A stretch of DNA of 64,000 bases from Variovorax sp. J22G73 (lineage in GTDB: Bacteria > Pseudomonadota > Gammaproteobacteria > Burkholderiales > Burkholderiaceae_C): contig NZ_JASZYK010000002.1 of the NCBI RefSeq assembly GCF_030317035.1, positions 868,001 to 932,000 of the forward strand. Reading direction: 5' to 3'. Positions 16,466 through 24,931 of the stretch are shown here, piece by piece; the stretch's first letter is position 1, and every line of letters starts with the position of its first letter. The position numbers and the translations under genes were made by a program. Under the pieces are notes generated by a model. The model ran no database searches. It was not told the DNA's origin and worked only from the letters and a program-made list of their open reading frames with translations.

Positions 16466-18361
16466 ATGGTGCATGAATCGACTTTCGAGGCGGCCGCCTT
16501 CGCGGGCGGCGGCGCGTCGGCCAACCCGCTGAGCAGCATCGCCTCGCGCGCCGACCGCGTGCTCGGCGGCGCCGTGGAGGCGGTGGCGGCGCTGCTGGTG
16601 CTGGCCGAGATCTGCGTGCTGTTCGCGGGCGTGGTGTCGCGCTATGTGTTCCATGCGCCGCTGGTGTGGTCGGACGAGCTCGCGTCCATCCTCTTTCTCT
16701 GGCTGTCGATGCTGGGCGCGGTGGTGGCGCTGCGCCGCGGCGAGCACATGCGCATGACCGCTCTGCTGCAGAAGGTGAAGCCTTCCACCCGCGCCATGCT
16801 CGACGCCTTCGCCATCGCGGCGTCGGTCGCGTTCCTGGTGCTGATCATCTGGCCCTCGATCGACTACGCGCACGAAGAGTCGTTCATCGTCACGCCCGCG
16901 CTGGAGGTCAGCAACGCCTGGCGCGCCGCCGCCATTCCGGCGGGCATCGGCATCATGCTGGCGATGGCGCTGCTGCGCCTGCTGCGCGTGTGCACCGGCC
17001 GGCAGATCGCGGTGGCGGTGCTCGGCATGGCCGCGCTGGTGGGCGCCTTCTGGCTGGCGGCGCCGCTGTTCGCCACGCTGGGCAAGTTCAACCTGGTGGT
17101 GTTCTTCGTGGTCGTGGTCGCGGCCACGGTGCTGTCGGGCGTGCCCATCGCGTTCTCCTTCGCGCTGGCCACCTTCGGCTACCTGGCGCTCACCACGCGC
17201 ACGCCGCTGCTGGTGATGGTCGGGCGGCTCGACGAAGGCATGTCGCACCTCATCCTGCTGGCGGTGCCGCTGTTCATCTTCCTGGGCGCGCTGATCGAGA
17301 TGACGGGCATGGCGCGCGCCATGATCCAGTTCCTGGCCAGCCTGCTGGGGCATGTGCGCGGCGGGCTGTCTTATGTGCTCATCGGCGCCATGTACCTGGT
17401 GTCGGGCATCTCGGGCTCCAAGATCGCCGACATGGCGGCCATTGCACCGGTGCTGTTCCCCGAGATGGTCAAGCGCGGCGCCAAGCCCGGCGACCTGGTG
17501 GCGCTGCTGTCGGCCACGGGCGCGCAGACCGAGACCATTCCGCCGTCGATCGTGCTCATCACCATCGGCTCGGTCACCGGCATTTCGATTGCCGCGCTGT
17601 TCACCGGCGGCCTGCTGCCCGCCGTGGTGCTGGGCGCCGCGCTGTGCGTGGTCGTGTGGTGGCGCTACCGCCGCGAAGACCTGAGCGGCGTGCAGCGCTA
17701 CAGCAAGCGCGAGATCGGCAAGCTGCTGCTGGTCGCGCTGCCGGCCGTGCTGCTGCCCTTCGTCATTCGCGCGGCCGTGGTCGAGGGCGTGGCCACGGCC
17801 ACCGAGGTGTCGACCATCGGCATCGTGTACTCGGCCGTGGTCGGGCTGGTGGTGTACCGGCAGTTCGACTGGAAGCGGCTCAAGCCGATGCTGATCGACA
17901 CCGCCTCGCTGTCGGGCGCCATCATTTTCATCGTCGGTTGCGCCACGGCCATGGCGTGGGGCCTCACGCAGTCGGGCTTCTCGCAAGATTTGGCGCGCGT
18001 GATGGGCGCGCTGCCCGGCGGGGCCTACGGCTTCCTGGCGGTGTCGGTCGTCGCGTTCATCGTGCTGGGCAGCGTGCTCGAGGGCATTCCGGCCATCGTG
18101 CTGTTCGGGCCGCTGCTGTTCCCCATTGCCAAGGCCGCGGGCGTGCACGAGGTGCACTACGCCATGGTGGTCATCTTCTCGATGGGCATCGGCCTGTTCG
18201 CGCCGCCTTTCGGCGTGGGCTACTACGGTGCCTGCGCCGTGAGCAAGGTCAACCCCGACGAGGGCATCCGCCACATCTGGGGCTACATCGGCGCGATGCT
18301 GGTGGGCCTGGTGATCGTGGCCGCGTTTCCGTGGTTCTCGACCGGCTTCCTCAAGTTCTGA
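16466..18361 (+). CDS. Fused TRAP transporter permease DctQM
   Basis: The 631-residue membrane protein combines the small DctQ subunit (~residues 30-210, four helices, with the typical SRYVFHAPLVWSDELASILF) and the large DctM subunit (~210-630, ~12 helices, with SGISGSKIADMAAIAPVLFP and GAQTETIPPSIVLI, the conserved family loops). DctM carries the ion-coupled transport path. The gene starts 6 bp after the binding-protein stop and is followed 37 bp later by the VOC gene. Fusion of Q and M is a known variant of TRAP systems. Confidence 0.93.
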   Translation: MVHESTFEAAAFAGGGASANPLSSIASRADRVLGGAVEAVAALLVLAEICVLFAGVVSRYVFHAPLVWSDELASILFLWLSMLGAVVALRRGEHMRMTALLQKVKPSTRAMLDAFAIAASVAFLVLIIWPSIDYAHEESFIVTPALEVSNAWRAAAIPAGIGIMLAMALLRLLRVCTGRQIAVAVLGMAALVGAFWLAAPLFATLGKFNLVVFFVVVVAATVLSGVPIAFSFALATFGYLALTTRTPLLVMVGRLDEGMSHLILLAVPLFIFLGALIEMTGMARAMIQFLASLLGHVRGGLSYVLIGAMYLVSGISGSKIADMAAIAPVLFPEMVKRGAKPGDLVALLSATGAQTETIPPSIVLITIGSVTGISIAALFTGGLLPAVVLGAALCVVVWWRYRREDLSGVQRYSKREIGKLLLVALPAVLLPFVIRAAVVEGVATATEVSTIGIVYSAVVGLVVYRQFDWKRLKPMLIDTASLSGAIIFIVGCATAMAWGLTQSGFSQDLARVMGALPGGAYGFLAVSVVAFIVLGSVLEGIPAIVLFGPLLFPIAKAAGVHEVHYAMVVIFSMGIGLFAPPFGVGYYGACAVSKVNPDEGIRHIWGYIGAMLVGLVIVAAFPWFSTGFLKF

Positions 18362-18398
18362 ACACAACAACACACTCACATCACCGGAGCCAACCGCA

Positions 18399-18938
18399 AT
18401 GAGTCGATTCCTCGGCGAGATCCGCCAGCTGGGCTATGTCGTGCACGACATCGAAGCCGCCATGGACTACTGGAGCACCACGCTCGGCGTGGGCCCCTGG
18501 TTCTACAACCCCAAGGTGCCCATCAAGAACTACCGCTACAAGGGCGAGGCCCACGAGCCGCACAACTCGGTGGCGCTGTCCAACTCGGGCTATGTGCAGG
18601 TCGAGCTCATACAGACGCGCAACGACGTGCCCTCGATGTACCGCGACTTCCTGCAGGCCGGGCGCACCGGGCTGCAGCACGTGGCCTACTGGACCGCCGA
18701 CTACGACGCCGACCTGGCGCGCCTCACCGCGCAGGGCTTCAAGCCCGTGATGAGCGGCGAGGTGGGCGAGCGCGGCCGCTTCATCTACTTCGACACCGAG
18801 TACCACCCGGGCACCGTCATCGAGCTGTCGGAGGTCGCGGGCCCCAAGGGCAAGATGTTCGACCTGATTCGCAGCGCCTCCGAGGGCTGGGACGGCAGCG
18901 AGCCCGTGCGGCCCTTTCCGGACCTGAGCAGGCTGTGA
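18399..18938 (+). CDS. VOC-superfamily (glyoxalase/epimerase-like) protein
   Basis: This is a 179-residue cytosolic protein with two beta-alpha-beta-beta-beta modules (LGYVVHDIEAAMDYWSTTLG; GLQHVAYWTADYDADLARL). Candidate metal ligands at the usual VOC positions are Gln10, Glu69 (VQVEL), His94 (LQHVAYW) and Glu142 (VIELSEV), a set reminiscent of methylmalonyl-CoA epimerase, with Gln instead of His at the first site. VOC enzymes isomerise, epimerise, cleave or lactonise. Its stop overlaps the GTG start of the RuBisCO-like gene (GTGA), so the two are translationally coupled. I infer a step on the acid sugar before phosphorylation or decarboxylation; the reaction is unknown. Confidence 0.85.
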   Translation: MSRFLGEIRQLGYVVHDIEAAMDYWSTTLGVGPWFYNPKVPIKNYRYKGEAHEPHNSVALSNSGYVQVELIQTRNDVPSMYRDFLQAGRTGLQHVAYWTADYDADLARLTAQGFKPVMSGEVGERGRFIYFDTEYHPGTVIELSEVAGPKGKMFDLIRSASEGWDGSEPVRPFPDLSRL

Positions 18939-20221
18939 GCACCGTGGGGACCGAACGCATCCAGCGCATCCACGCGCGTTACCTGATCGAGACGCCGCAC
19001 GACCCGGCCGCCGTGGCCGAGGTGATGGCGGGCGAACAATCGTGCGGCACCTTCACCCGCGTGGAGGGAGAGACCGATGCGCTGCGCGCGCGGGCACGCG
19101 CCACGGTCGAGGCCATCACCGAGCTCGCGCCGGCATCGGCCCCGTCGCTGCCCAACGCCCTGCTGGAGCGCAAGGGAACGAAGGGGCCGTGGCGGCGCGC
19201 GCATGTGGACATCGCGTTTCCGGTGGCGAACATCGGCGCCAACCTGCCGACGCTGGCGGCCACCGTGTCGGGCAACCTGTACGACCTGGGCGAGGTTACG
19301 GGCCTGCGGCTCGAGTCGCTGCAGGTGCCGGCCGCGTACCGCGCGCGGTTCGAGATGCCGCGCGCGGGCATCGCCGGCACGCGCAGCGCGACCGGCGTGG
19401 CGAGCGGCGCGCTGGTGGGCACCATCCTCAAGCCGAACGTCGGGCTTTCAGCGTCGGAGACGGCCGAGCTGGTCGGCCGGCTCTGCGCCGCGGGCGTGGA
19501 CTTCATCAAGGACGACGAGGTCTGCGCCGACCCCGCGCACGCGCCCCTGGCCGAGCGCGTGCCGGCGGTGATGGCGGTGGTGCGCGACCACCAGCAGCGC
19601 ACCGGCAAGCACGTGATGGTGGCCTTCAACATCACCGACGAAACCGACGCCATGAAGCGCCACGCCGACCTCGTCGAGCGCGAAGGCGGCTCCTGCGTCA
19701 TGGCCAGCCTGAACTGGTGCGGCCACTCGGGCATGCAGACCCTGCGGCGCCACACCGGGCTGGCGCTGCACGGGCACCGCAACGGCTACGGTGCGCTGTC
19801 GCGGCACCCGCTGCTGGGCATTTCCTTTCAGGCGTACCAGGTGCTGTGGCGGCTCGCGGGTGTGGACCACATGCATGTGCACGGGCTGCAGGGCAAGTTC
19901 TCGCAGCCCGACAGCGAGGTGACCGAATCGGCGCGGGACTGCTACACGCCACTCACCGACGCAGTGGACGACCGCGTGATGCCGGCCTTTTCTTCGGGCC
20001 AATGGGCCGGCACCGTGCCCGCCACGTGGCAGGCCATCGGCAGCGACGACCTGCTCTTCATGGCCGGCGGCGGCATCCTCGCGCACCCCGACGGCGCGGC
20101 CGCGGGCGTCACCAGCATCCGGCAGGCGTGGTCGGCCGCGCGCGCGGGCGTGCCGCTGGCCGAAGCGGCCAGGGAACAGCCCGAACTGGCGCGCGCCCTC
20201 GCCTTCTTCGGCAAGCCATGA
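18935..20221 (+). CDS. RuBisCO-like protein (RLP, form IV) in an acid-sugar operon
   Basis: This is a 428-residue RuBisCO large-subunit homologue with a GTG start in a 4-bp overlap with the VOC gene. Of the RuBisCO active-site residues, equivalents of Lys175 (TILKP, Lys166), the carbamylated Lys201 with Asp203/Glu204 (FIKDDE, Lys192-Glu195), His294-Arg295 (GHRNGYG, His281) and loop-6 Lys334 (GLQGKFSQP, Lys321) are kept. Lys177 is Asn (KPN) and the phosphate-loop Ser379 region is MAGGGI. RLPs do not fix carbon; those paired with DUF1537 kinases are known to decarboxylate or cleave 3-oxo-isoapionate 4-phosphate (OiaX, OiaT). A similar reaction on a phosphorylated branched keto-acid sugar is likely here. 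Confidence 0.88.
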   Translation: MSTVGTERIQRIHARYLIETPHDPAAVAEVMAGEQSCGTFTRVEGETDALRARARATVEAITELAPASAPSLPNALLERKGTKGPWRRAHVDIAFPVANIGANLPTLAATVSGNLYDLGEVTGLRLESLQVPAAYRARFEMPRAGIAGTRSATGVASGALVGTILKPNVGLSASETAELVGRLCAAGVDFIKDDEVCADPAHAPLAERVPAVMAVVRDHQQRTGKHVMVAFNITDETDAMKRHADLVEREGGSCVMASLNWCGHSGMQTLRRHTGLALHGHRNGYGALSRHPLLGISFQAYQVLWRLAGVDHMHVHGLQGKFSQPDSEVTESARDCYTPLTDAVDDRVMPAFSSGQWAGTVPATWQAIGSDDLLFMAGGGILAHPDGAAAGVTSIRQAWSAARAGVPLAEAAREQPELARALAFFGKP

Positions 20222-21588
20222 GCCCTGAGAAACAGAGCACCGCCAAACCGGGCCCCGCCGTCGTCTACTACGGCGACGACTTCACCGGCGCGACCGACAC
20301 CCTGGGCACCGCCGCGCGCGCGGGGCTGCGGGCGCTGCTGTTCCTGAAGACGCCCGACGCCGCGCGCCTGGGCCACGTGGGCCCGCTCGACGTGCTGGGC
20401 ATCGCGGGCGCCGCGCGCGCGATGACGCCCGACGCCATGCAGGCCGAGCTGCGCCCCGTGGCCACCCTGTTCCGCTCGCTGGGCGCGCGCGTGCTGCACT
20501 ACAAGACCTGCTCGACCTTCGACAGCGCGCCGCACATCGGCTCCATCGGCGCCGCCGTGCGCGTGCTGCGCGCGGCCGTCGAGCAGCCCTGGACCGCCAT
20601 CGTCGGCGGCCAGCCCAACCTGGGCCGCTACTGCCTCTTCGGCAACCTGTTCGCGGCGGCGGGCAGCGGCGGCGAGGTGTTCCGCATCGACCGCCACCCC
20701 ACCATGAGCCGCCACCCCGTCACGCCGATGGACGAAGCCGACCTGCGGCTGCACCTGGCGAAGCAGGGGCTGGCCGATGTGTGCTCGGTGCCGTACACCG
20801 CCGCGTCGCGCGGCGGCGAGGCGTTGGCCACGGCGCTGCGGCAGGCGCTGCATTCGCCGCCCGCGGATGCGGTGCTGTTCGACGTGGCGGACGCATCGCA
20901 GCTCGCGGCCATCGGCGAGGTGCTGTGGGCGCGCGCGCAGGCTTCGACGCTGCTGGCCGTGGGGCCGAGCAGCGTGGTGGATGCGCTGGCGATGGCGATG
21001 GCGATGCCTGCGCCGCGCGAAGAGAACAACGCCGCATCGACTGCGCACGCGCATGCGCATGCCGGCGTGGCACCCGCGCAAGGCCCCGTGCTCGTGCTGG
21101 CGGGAAGCCTCTCGCCCGTGACTGCGCGGCAGGTCGCTGCGGCGCAGTCCTTCGACATCGTGTGGCTCGATGCGCAGAAGCTGGCGCAGCGCGACGCCGC
21201 GGCGTTAGCCGATCACGCGGATGCGATCGCCCGAAGCCTCGCGCTCGGCCACAACGTGCTGGCGTGCACCCGCTCGCCCAACGCATCACAGCAAGGCAAC
21301 GCACTCGATGCGCAGGCGCTCGCGCGTGCCGGCGGCGACCTGCTGGCGAAGGTGCTGGCCACCACGCCGCTGAAGCGCATCGGCGTGGCCGGCGGCGACA
21401 CCTCCAGCCACGGCGTGCAGGCGCTGGACGCCTGGGCGCTGTCCTATGTCGCCGACATGGGCGCCGGCGCCTCGCTGTGCCGCGTGCACAGCGACGATGC
21501 CAGGCTCGACGGCATGGAGGTCATGCTGAAGGGCGGGCAGATGGGGGCGGTGGATGTGTTCGAGCGACTGGTGCACGGCGCGGTCTAG
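20218..21588 (+). CDS. Four-carbon acid sugar kinase-family protein (DUF1537)
   Basis: The 456-residue protein has the two-domain DUF1537 fold: N-terminal substrate domain with YYGDDFTGATDT (Asp20-Asp21) and C-terminal nucleotide-binding domain with VAGGDTSSHGVQAL and KGGQMGAVDVF. The family phosphorylates four-carbon and related acid sugars (erythronate, threonate, 3-oxo-isoapionate). The ATG overlaps the RLP stop (ATGA), so kinase and RLP are translationally coupled, the same pair as OiaK with OiaX/OiaT in described apionate pathways. It is the last gene of the operon; its stop shares CTAG with the convergent LysR gene. A His/Ala repeat (AHAHAHA, ~residues 277-283) in the inter-domain linker is unusual. 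Confidence 0.9.
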   Translation: MSPEKQSTAKPGPAVVYYGDDFTGATDTLGTAARAGLRALLFLKTPDAARLGHVGPLDVLGIAGAARAMTPDAMQAELRPVATLFRSLGARVLHYKTCSTFDSAPHIGSIGAAVRVLRAAVEQPWTAIVGGQPNLGRYCLFGNLFAAAGSGGEVFRIDRHPTMSRHPVTPMDEADLRLHLAKQGLADVCSVPYTAASRGGEALATALRQALHSPPADAVLFDVADASQLAAIGEVLWARAQASTLLAVGPSSVVDALAMAMAMPAPREENNAASTAHAHAHAGVAPAQGPVLVLAGSLSPVTARQVAAAQSFDIVWLDAQKLAQRDAAALADHADAIARSLALGHNVLACTRSPNASQQGNALDAQALARAGGDLLAKVLATTPLKRIGVAGGDTSSHGVQALDAWALSYVADMGAGASLCRVHSDDARLDGMEVMLKGGQMGAVDVFERLVHGAV

Positions 21589-22493
21589 GCGGCGCCATCA
21601 GCAGGCGCCGCCTTCGCTCCCACCGCATGCGCAATGAAATTGCGCACCAGCGCCGACGTTTCCCCCCGCCGATAGGCCAGCGTCAGCCGCGTCACCGGCG
21701 GCTTGCCCTCGATCGGCCGGTACACCACCCCGTTCACCTGCAGCTGCGCCATCGACGCCGGCACCACCGACACGCCCAGCTCCGCCGCCACCAGCGTCAC
21801 CACCGAGCCGATCTGCGGCGCCGATTGCCCCAGCACGGGCTCGAAGCCCGCCTTGCGGCAGGCCGAGACGACGGTGTCGAACAGCGTGGGCCCGACGGCG
21901 CGGGGCGTCATGACGAAGGCGTCGCCGCGCAGCCGGCGCAGGTCCACCGCCTGCGCGCTGGCGGCCGGGTGCCGCAGCGGCAGCACCGCGACCATCTGCT
22001 CCTCGGACACCAGCCTGAACTGCAGGCCGTCGCTGCCCACCGAGCCCGGCCGCAAGAAGGCCGCGTCGAAATCGCCCTCGCGCACGCCGGTGCCCAGCCG
22101 CGTGGTGTTCGACTCTTCCAGCGTCAGGTCGACCACCGGGTAGGCGCGGCGAAACGACCGTATGGCCGCGGGCACGGCCGGGTTGAAGATGGCCGAGCCG
22201 GTCATGCCGATGCGCAGCGCGCCCAGCTCGCCGCGCGCACCGCGCTGCGCCGCCTGCAGCGCCTTCTCGGCCTGCAGCGGAATGGCCTGCACGTTGTCCA
22301 GGAAGGCCTGGCCCGCCGTGGTCAGCTCCGCGCCGTGCGGCACGCGCCGGAACAGCTGCGCGCCCACCTCGGTCTCCAGGTCCTTGATCTGCTGGCTCAG
22401 CGGCGGCTGGCCGATGCCCACGCGGGCCGCGGCGCGCGTGAAGTTGCGTTCTTCTGCAACGGCCAGAAAGTAGCGGATGTGGCGCAGTTCCAT
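21585..22493 (-). CDS. LysR-family transcriptional regulator
   Basis: The 302-residue protein has the LysR N-terminal winged helix (MELRHIRYFLAVAEERNFTR, QPPLSQQIKDLETEVGAQLF) and a type-2 periplasmic-binding effector domain (RIGMTGSAIF, LVAAELGVSVVPASMAQL). LysR proteins activate or repress a divergent neighbour on binding a small ligand. It is divergent from an MFS transporter gene with 76 bp between the starts, so that transporter is the likely target. It converges with the DUF1537 gene, sharing the four bases of both stop codons. Confidence 0.92.
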   Translation of the reverse strand: MELRHIRYFLAVAEERNFTRAAARVGIGQPPLSQQIKDLETEVGAQLFRRVPHGAELTTAGQAFLDNVQAIPLQAEKALQAAQRGARGELGALRIGMTGSAIFNPAVPAAIRSFRRAYPVVDLTLEESNTTRLGTGVREGDFDAAFLRPGSVGSDGLQFRLVSEEQMVAVLPLRHPAASAQAVDLRRLRGDAFVMTPRAVGPTLFDTVVSACRKAGFEPVLGQSAPQIGSVVTLVAAELGVSVVPASMAQLQVNGVVYRPIEGKPPVTRLTLAYRRGETSALVRNFIAHAVGAKAAPADGAA

Positions 22494-22569
22494 GGGTATC
22501 TGTGAAAAGTATGGTGTTCAGCTGTGCCATATATTGGACTGGAGTGCCCGCAAGGCGTCAAATTGGGCC

Positions 22570-23817
22570 ATGTCTTCTCCTGCTTCCTCGGCGCCTGCCA
22601 CGTTGGTCACCCGCGGCTCCGACGCCTACCGTCGCATCGCCTTCGCCCTGTTCCTCGCCGGCTTCGCGACCTTCTCGCTGCTGTACTGCGTGCAACCCCT
22701 GCTGCCGGTGTTCACGCAGGAGTTCGGCGTGAGCCCCGCGCAGAGTTCGCTGTCGCTCTCGCTCTCCACCGGCTTCCTGGCGCTGGCCATCCTGTGCGCC
22801 AGCGCGCTCTCCGAGGCGCTGGGTCGGCGCGGCCTGATGTTCGCGTCGATGTGCGGCGCGTCCGTGCTTACGGTGGTCGTGGCCTTTGCGCCCAGCTGGC
22901 ACAGCCTGCTGGTGGCCCGCGCGGTCGAGGGGCTGGTGCTCGGCGGCGTGCCGGCGGTGGCCATGGCCTACCTGGCCGAAGAGATCCACCCCGACGGCCT
23001 GGGCTTCGCCATGGGCCTCTACGTGGGCGGCACGGCCTTCGGCGGCATGGCGGGCCGCGTGGGCATCGGCGTGCTCGCCGAGATGACCTCGTGGCGCATC
23101 GCGATGGCCACCATCGGCGCCATCGGGCTGCTCGCGGCCGTCGGCTTCGTGCTGCTGCTGCCGGCCTCGCGCCACTTCGTGCGCCGCACCGGCTTCGCGC
23201 CGCGACGCCACATCGGCCATTGGCTCTCGCACCTGCGCAACCGCGGCATGGCGTCGCTCTTCATGATCGGCTTCCTGGTGATGGGCGCCTTCGTCACCGT
23301 CTACAACTACGCCGGCTTCCGCCTGATGGCGCCGCCGTACGACCTGAGCCAGACGCAGGTGAGCGTGCTGTTCACGGTCTACATCTTCGGCATCGTCGCC
23401 TCGTCGATGGCCGGCGCCATGGCCGACCGCCTCGGCCGCAAGCCGGTGCTGGTCACGGGCATCGTGGTGGCCGGCATCGGCGTGCTCGCGACCTTGCTCC
23501 ACGCGCTCGCGGGCATGGCGCTGGGCGTGGTGTTGCTGACAGTGGGTTTCTTCATCGCGCACTCGGTGGCCAGCGGCTGGGTCGGCCGCATGGCCTCGCA
23601 GGCCAAGGGCCACGCGGCCTCGCTGTACCTGTTGGCGTACTACGCGGGCTCGAGCGTGATGGGGTCGATGGGCGGCTGGGCCTGGGCGCACGGCGGATGG
23701 CCCGCCGTCGCCGGGTTCACCGGCGCGTTGCTCGCGGCGGCGTTGGTGCTCGCATGGAACGTGGAGCGAGCCGCGCAGGGCAAGACGGCGAATGCAGGCG
23801 CACCTGCCGGGGGTTGA
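22570..23817 (+). CDS. MFS transporter (YnfM-like, DHA family)
   Basis: The 415-residue, 12-helix transporter shows MFS loop motifs: SEALGRRGLMFAS (motif A, helix 2-3) and MADRLGRKPVLVTG (helix 8-9), each after a helix pair. The sequence RIAFALFLAGFATFSLLYCV and PLLPVFTQEFGVSPAQ resembles the YnfM/arabinose-efflux subgroup. The substrate is unknown. The ATG at 22570 was chosen because upstream in-frame codons run into the LysR promoter. It is the probable target of the divergent LysR regulator. Confidence 0.9.
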   Translation: MSSPASSAPATLVTRGSDAYRRIAFALFLAGFATFSLLYCVQPLLPVFTQEFGVSPAQSSLSLSLSTGFLALAILCASALSEALGRRGLMFASMCGASVLTVVVAFAPSWHSLLVARAVEGLVLGGVPAVAMAYLAEEIHPDGLGFAMGLYVGGTAFGGMAGRVGIGVLAEMTSWRIAMATIGAIGLLAAVGFVLLLPASRHFVRRTGFAPRRHIGHWLSHLRNRGMASLFMIGFLVMGAFVTVYNYAGFRLMAPPYDLSQTQVSVLFTVYIFGIVASSMAGAMADRLGRKPVLVTGIVVAGIGVLATLLHALAGMALGVVLLTVGFFIAHSVASGWVGRMASQAKGHAASLYLLAYYAGSSVMGSMGGWAWAHGGWPAVAGFTGALLAAALVLAWNVERAAQGKTANAGAPAGG

Positions 23818-23823
23818 CCAGCC

Positions 23824-24096
23824 CTAGGCCTCGCCTTGCCCGTCGCCCGTGCGGTCGTGCACCCACCGCACGGCCTGCTGCTCGGCATGGCGCAGCGCCT
23901 CGGCCTCGGTGCCGTAGGAAGCGTTCTCGGTGTCGTCGGGCAGTTGCGTGTCTTCACCGTCCGGCGTGGGTGAGCGGCACACCACCACGGGCCTGTAGGT
24001 CTGGTCGTCGAGCCGCTCGGCACGGCACAGAAAGAACCGACCCCGGTAGGTGAAGGTGGTGAGGCGTTCCTCGATGGCGGGTGTCTGGGTTTCCAT
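23824..24096 (-). CDS. Small hypothetical protein
   Basis: This is a 90-residue cytosolic protein beginning METQTPAIEERLTTFTYRGR. It has a beta-rich start with FFLCRAERLDDQTYRPVVVC, an acidic middle, and a helical end with EALRHAEQQAVRWV. The composition is typical of real soluble proteins. I do not recognise a family. It is convergent with the MFS gene (6 bp between stops). ATG 24096 was chosen; the open frame extends 30 codons further upstream without protein-like sequence. Confidence 0.6.
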   Translation of the reverse strand: METQTPAIEERLTTFTYRGRFFLCRAERLDDQTYRPVVVCRSPTPDGEDTQLPDDTENASYGTEAEALRHAEQQAVRWVHDRTGDGQGEA

Positions 24097-24229
24097 GGCG
24101 CGGTTCCTTGATTCAGAGTTGTCATTCAATCTGCGCCCCCGCCGCTCGGGGTCGTGTGAGAGACGGCCCACGCTGCGCGTCGGCAATGAAGCACCTGCAA
24201 CCTGCTGTCGCGTGGCTTAGCGTCACCTC

Positions 24230-24466
24230 ATGCAAGACCTTCTCTCGCTCATTCAATGGCCGGCCTTCGCCGCTTCTGTCGCTGCAGCATGGCTCGTGGC
24301 ATCGCGAGAGAAGTCCAGGCGCAACCTCGGGTTCTGGATCTTCCTGCTGAGCAATGTGCTCTGGGTCGCCTGGGGCCTGCATACCAGCGCGTGGGCCTTG
24401 ATCGCGCTGCAGGTCTGTCTTGCGGCGCTGAACATTCGCGGGTTGTTCAAGACGGAAGACAAGTAA
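24230..24466 (+). CDS. Small two-helix-plus membrane protein
   Basis: This is a 78-residue hydrophobic protein with an N-terminal helix (PAFAASVAAAWLVA), a basic loop (SREKSRR), and two more hydrophobic stretches (NLGFWIFLLSNVLWVAWGL; SAWALIALQVCLAALNIRG). The pattern with Asn and Trp-Gly in the middle helix resembles half-repeat transporters of the SemiSWEET/PnuC kind, but it is too divergent to assign. It is probably an inner-membrane protein that oligomerises. It is monocistronic. Confidence 0.6.
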   Translation: MQDLLSLIQWPAFAASVAAAWLVASREKSRRNLGFWIFLLSNVLWVAWGLHTSAWALIALQVCLAALNIRGLFKTEDK

Positions 24467-24619
24467 GTCGGCGTGAGTACACCGACAGCGTGCCCAAGTG
24501 AACAGGGCGTCGGGTGCTTCCCGCAGCGAAATCAAGGAGGAGGCCGCAGGCCGGGGGACATTCGCGGAGGGAAGTACCCGGCGGCCTGTTCACCCGCCCT
24601 GAACAGCCGCGCAAAAACG

Positions 24620-24931
24620 TCAACCAGCAGTGCCCTCAGGCCCTCCAGCAGAAGAAGAACACCCCTCCGCCCCATTCGCCCCATTCGCCCGCTTGTCCAG
24701 CGCATAGCGCAGCGCCGCCTGCAGCGCAGGCCACCCCGCGAACGCGAGCGCGTTGTTGAAAGAGTCCCACCGCGCGCCCAACGCTTTCATGCGTTGCGAC
24801 AGCTCGGGGTCGCAGCCCACCAGCGCGGGGCGTGCGTGGCCGTGTCGGGGCACGGCCTCCACCAGCGTGCAGCCCAGTTGGCTCGCCAGTTGTGCGGTTG
24901 CTTCGTTGCCTTGACGAGGTCGGCGGATCAT
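24620..24931 (-). CDS. Hypothetical protein coupled to uvrA2
   Basis: This is a 103-residue protein that starts at ATG 24931, overlapping the uvrA2 stop (ATGA), so it is very probably translated by coupling. The core (ATAQLASQLGCTLVEAVPRH, LVGCDPELSQRMKALGARWD, LQAALRYALDK) looks like a small alpha/beta domain. The tail is Gly/Asn/Ser-rich and encoded by a short CCCATTCGC repeat. I do not recognise the family. The coupling suggests a helper role for the UvrA-like ATPase. Confidence 0.65.
   Translation of the reverse strand: MIRRPRQGNEATAQLASQLGCTLVEAVPRHGHARPALVGCDPELSQRMKALGARWDSFNNALAFAGWPALQAALRYALDKRANGANGAEGCSSSAGGPEGTAG

Noticed and set aside
15398..18379. A 993-codon open frame on the minus strand over the TRAP genes
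   Set aside because: His/Gln/Arg/Asp-rich low-complexity sequence opposite clearly assigned DctP and DctQM; caused by GC-rich third positions.
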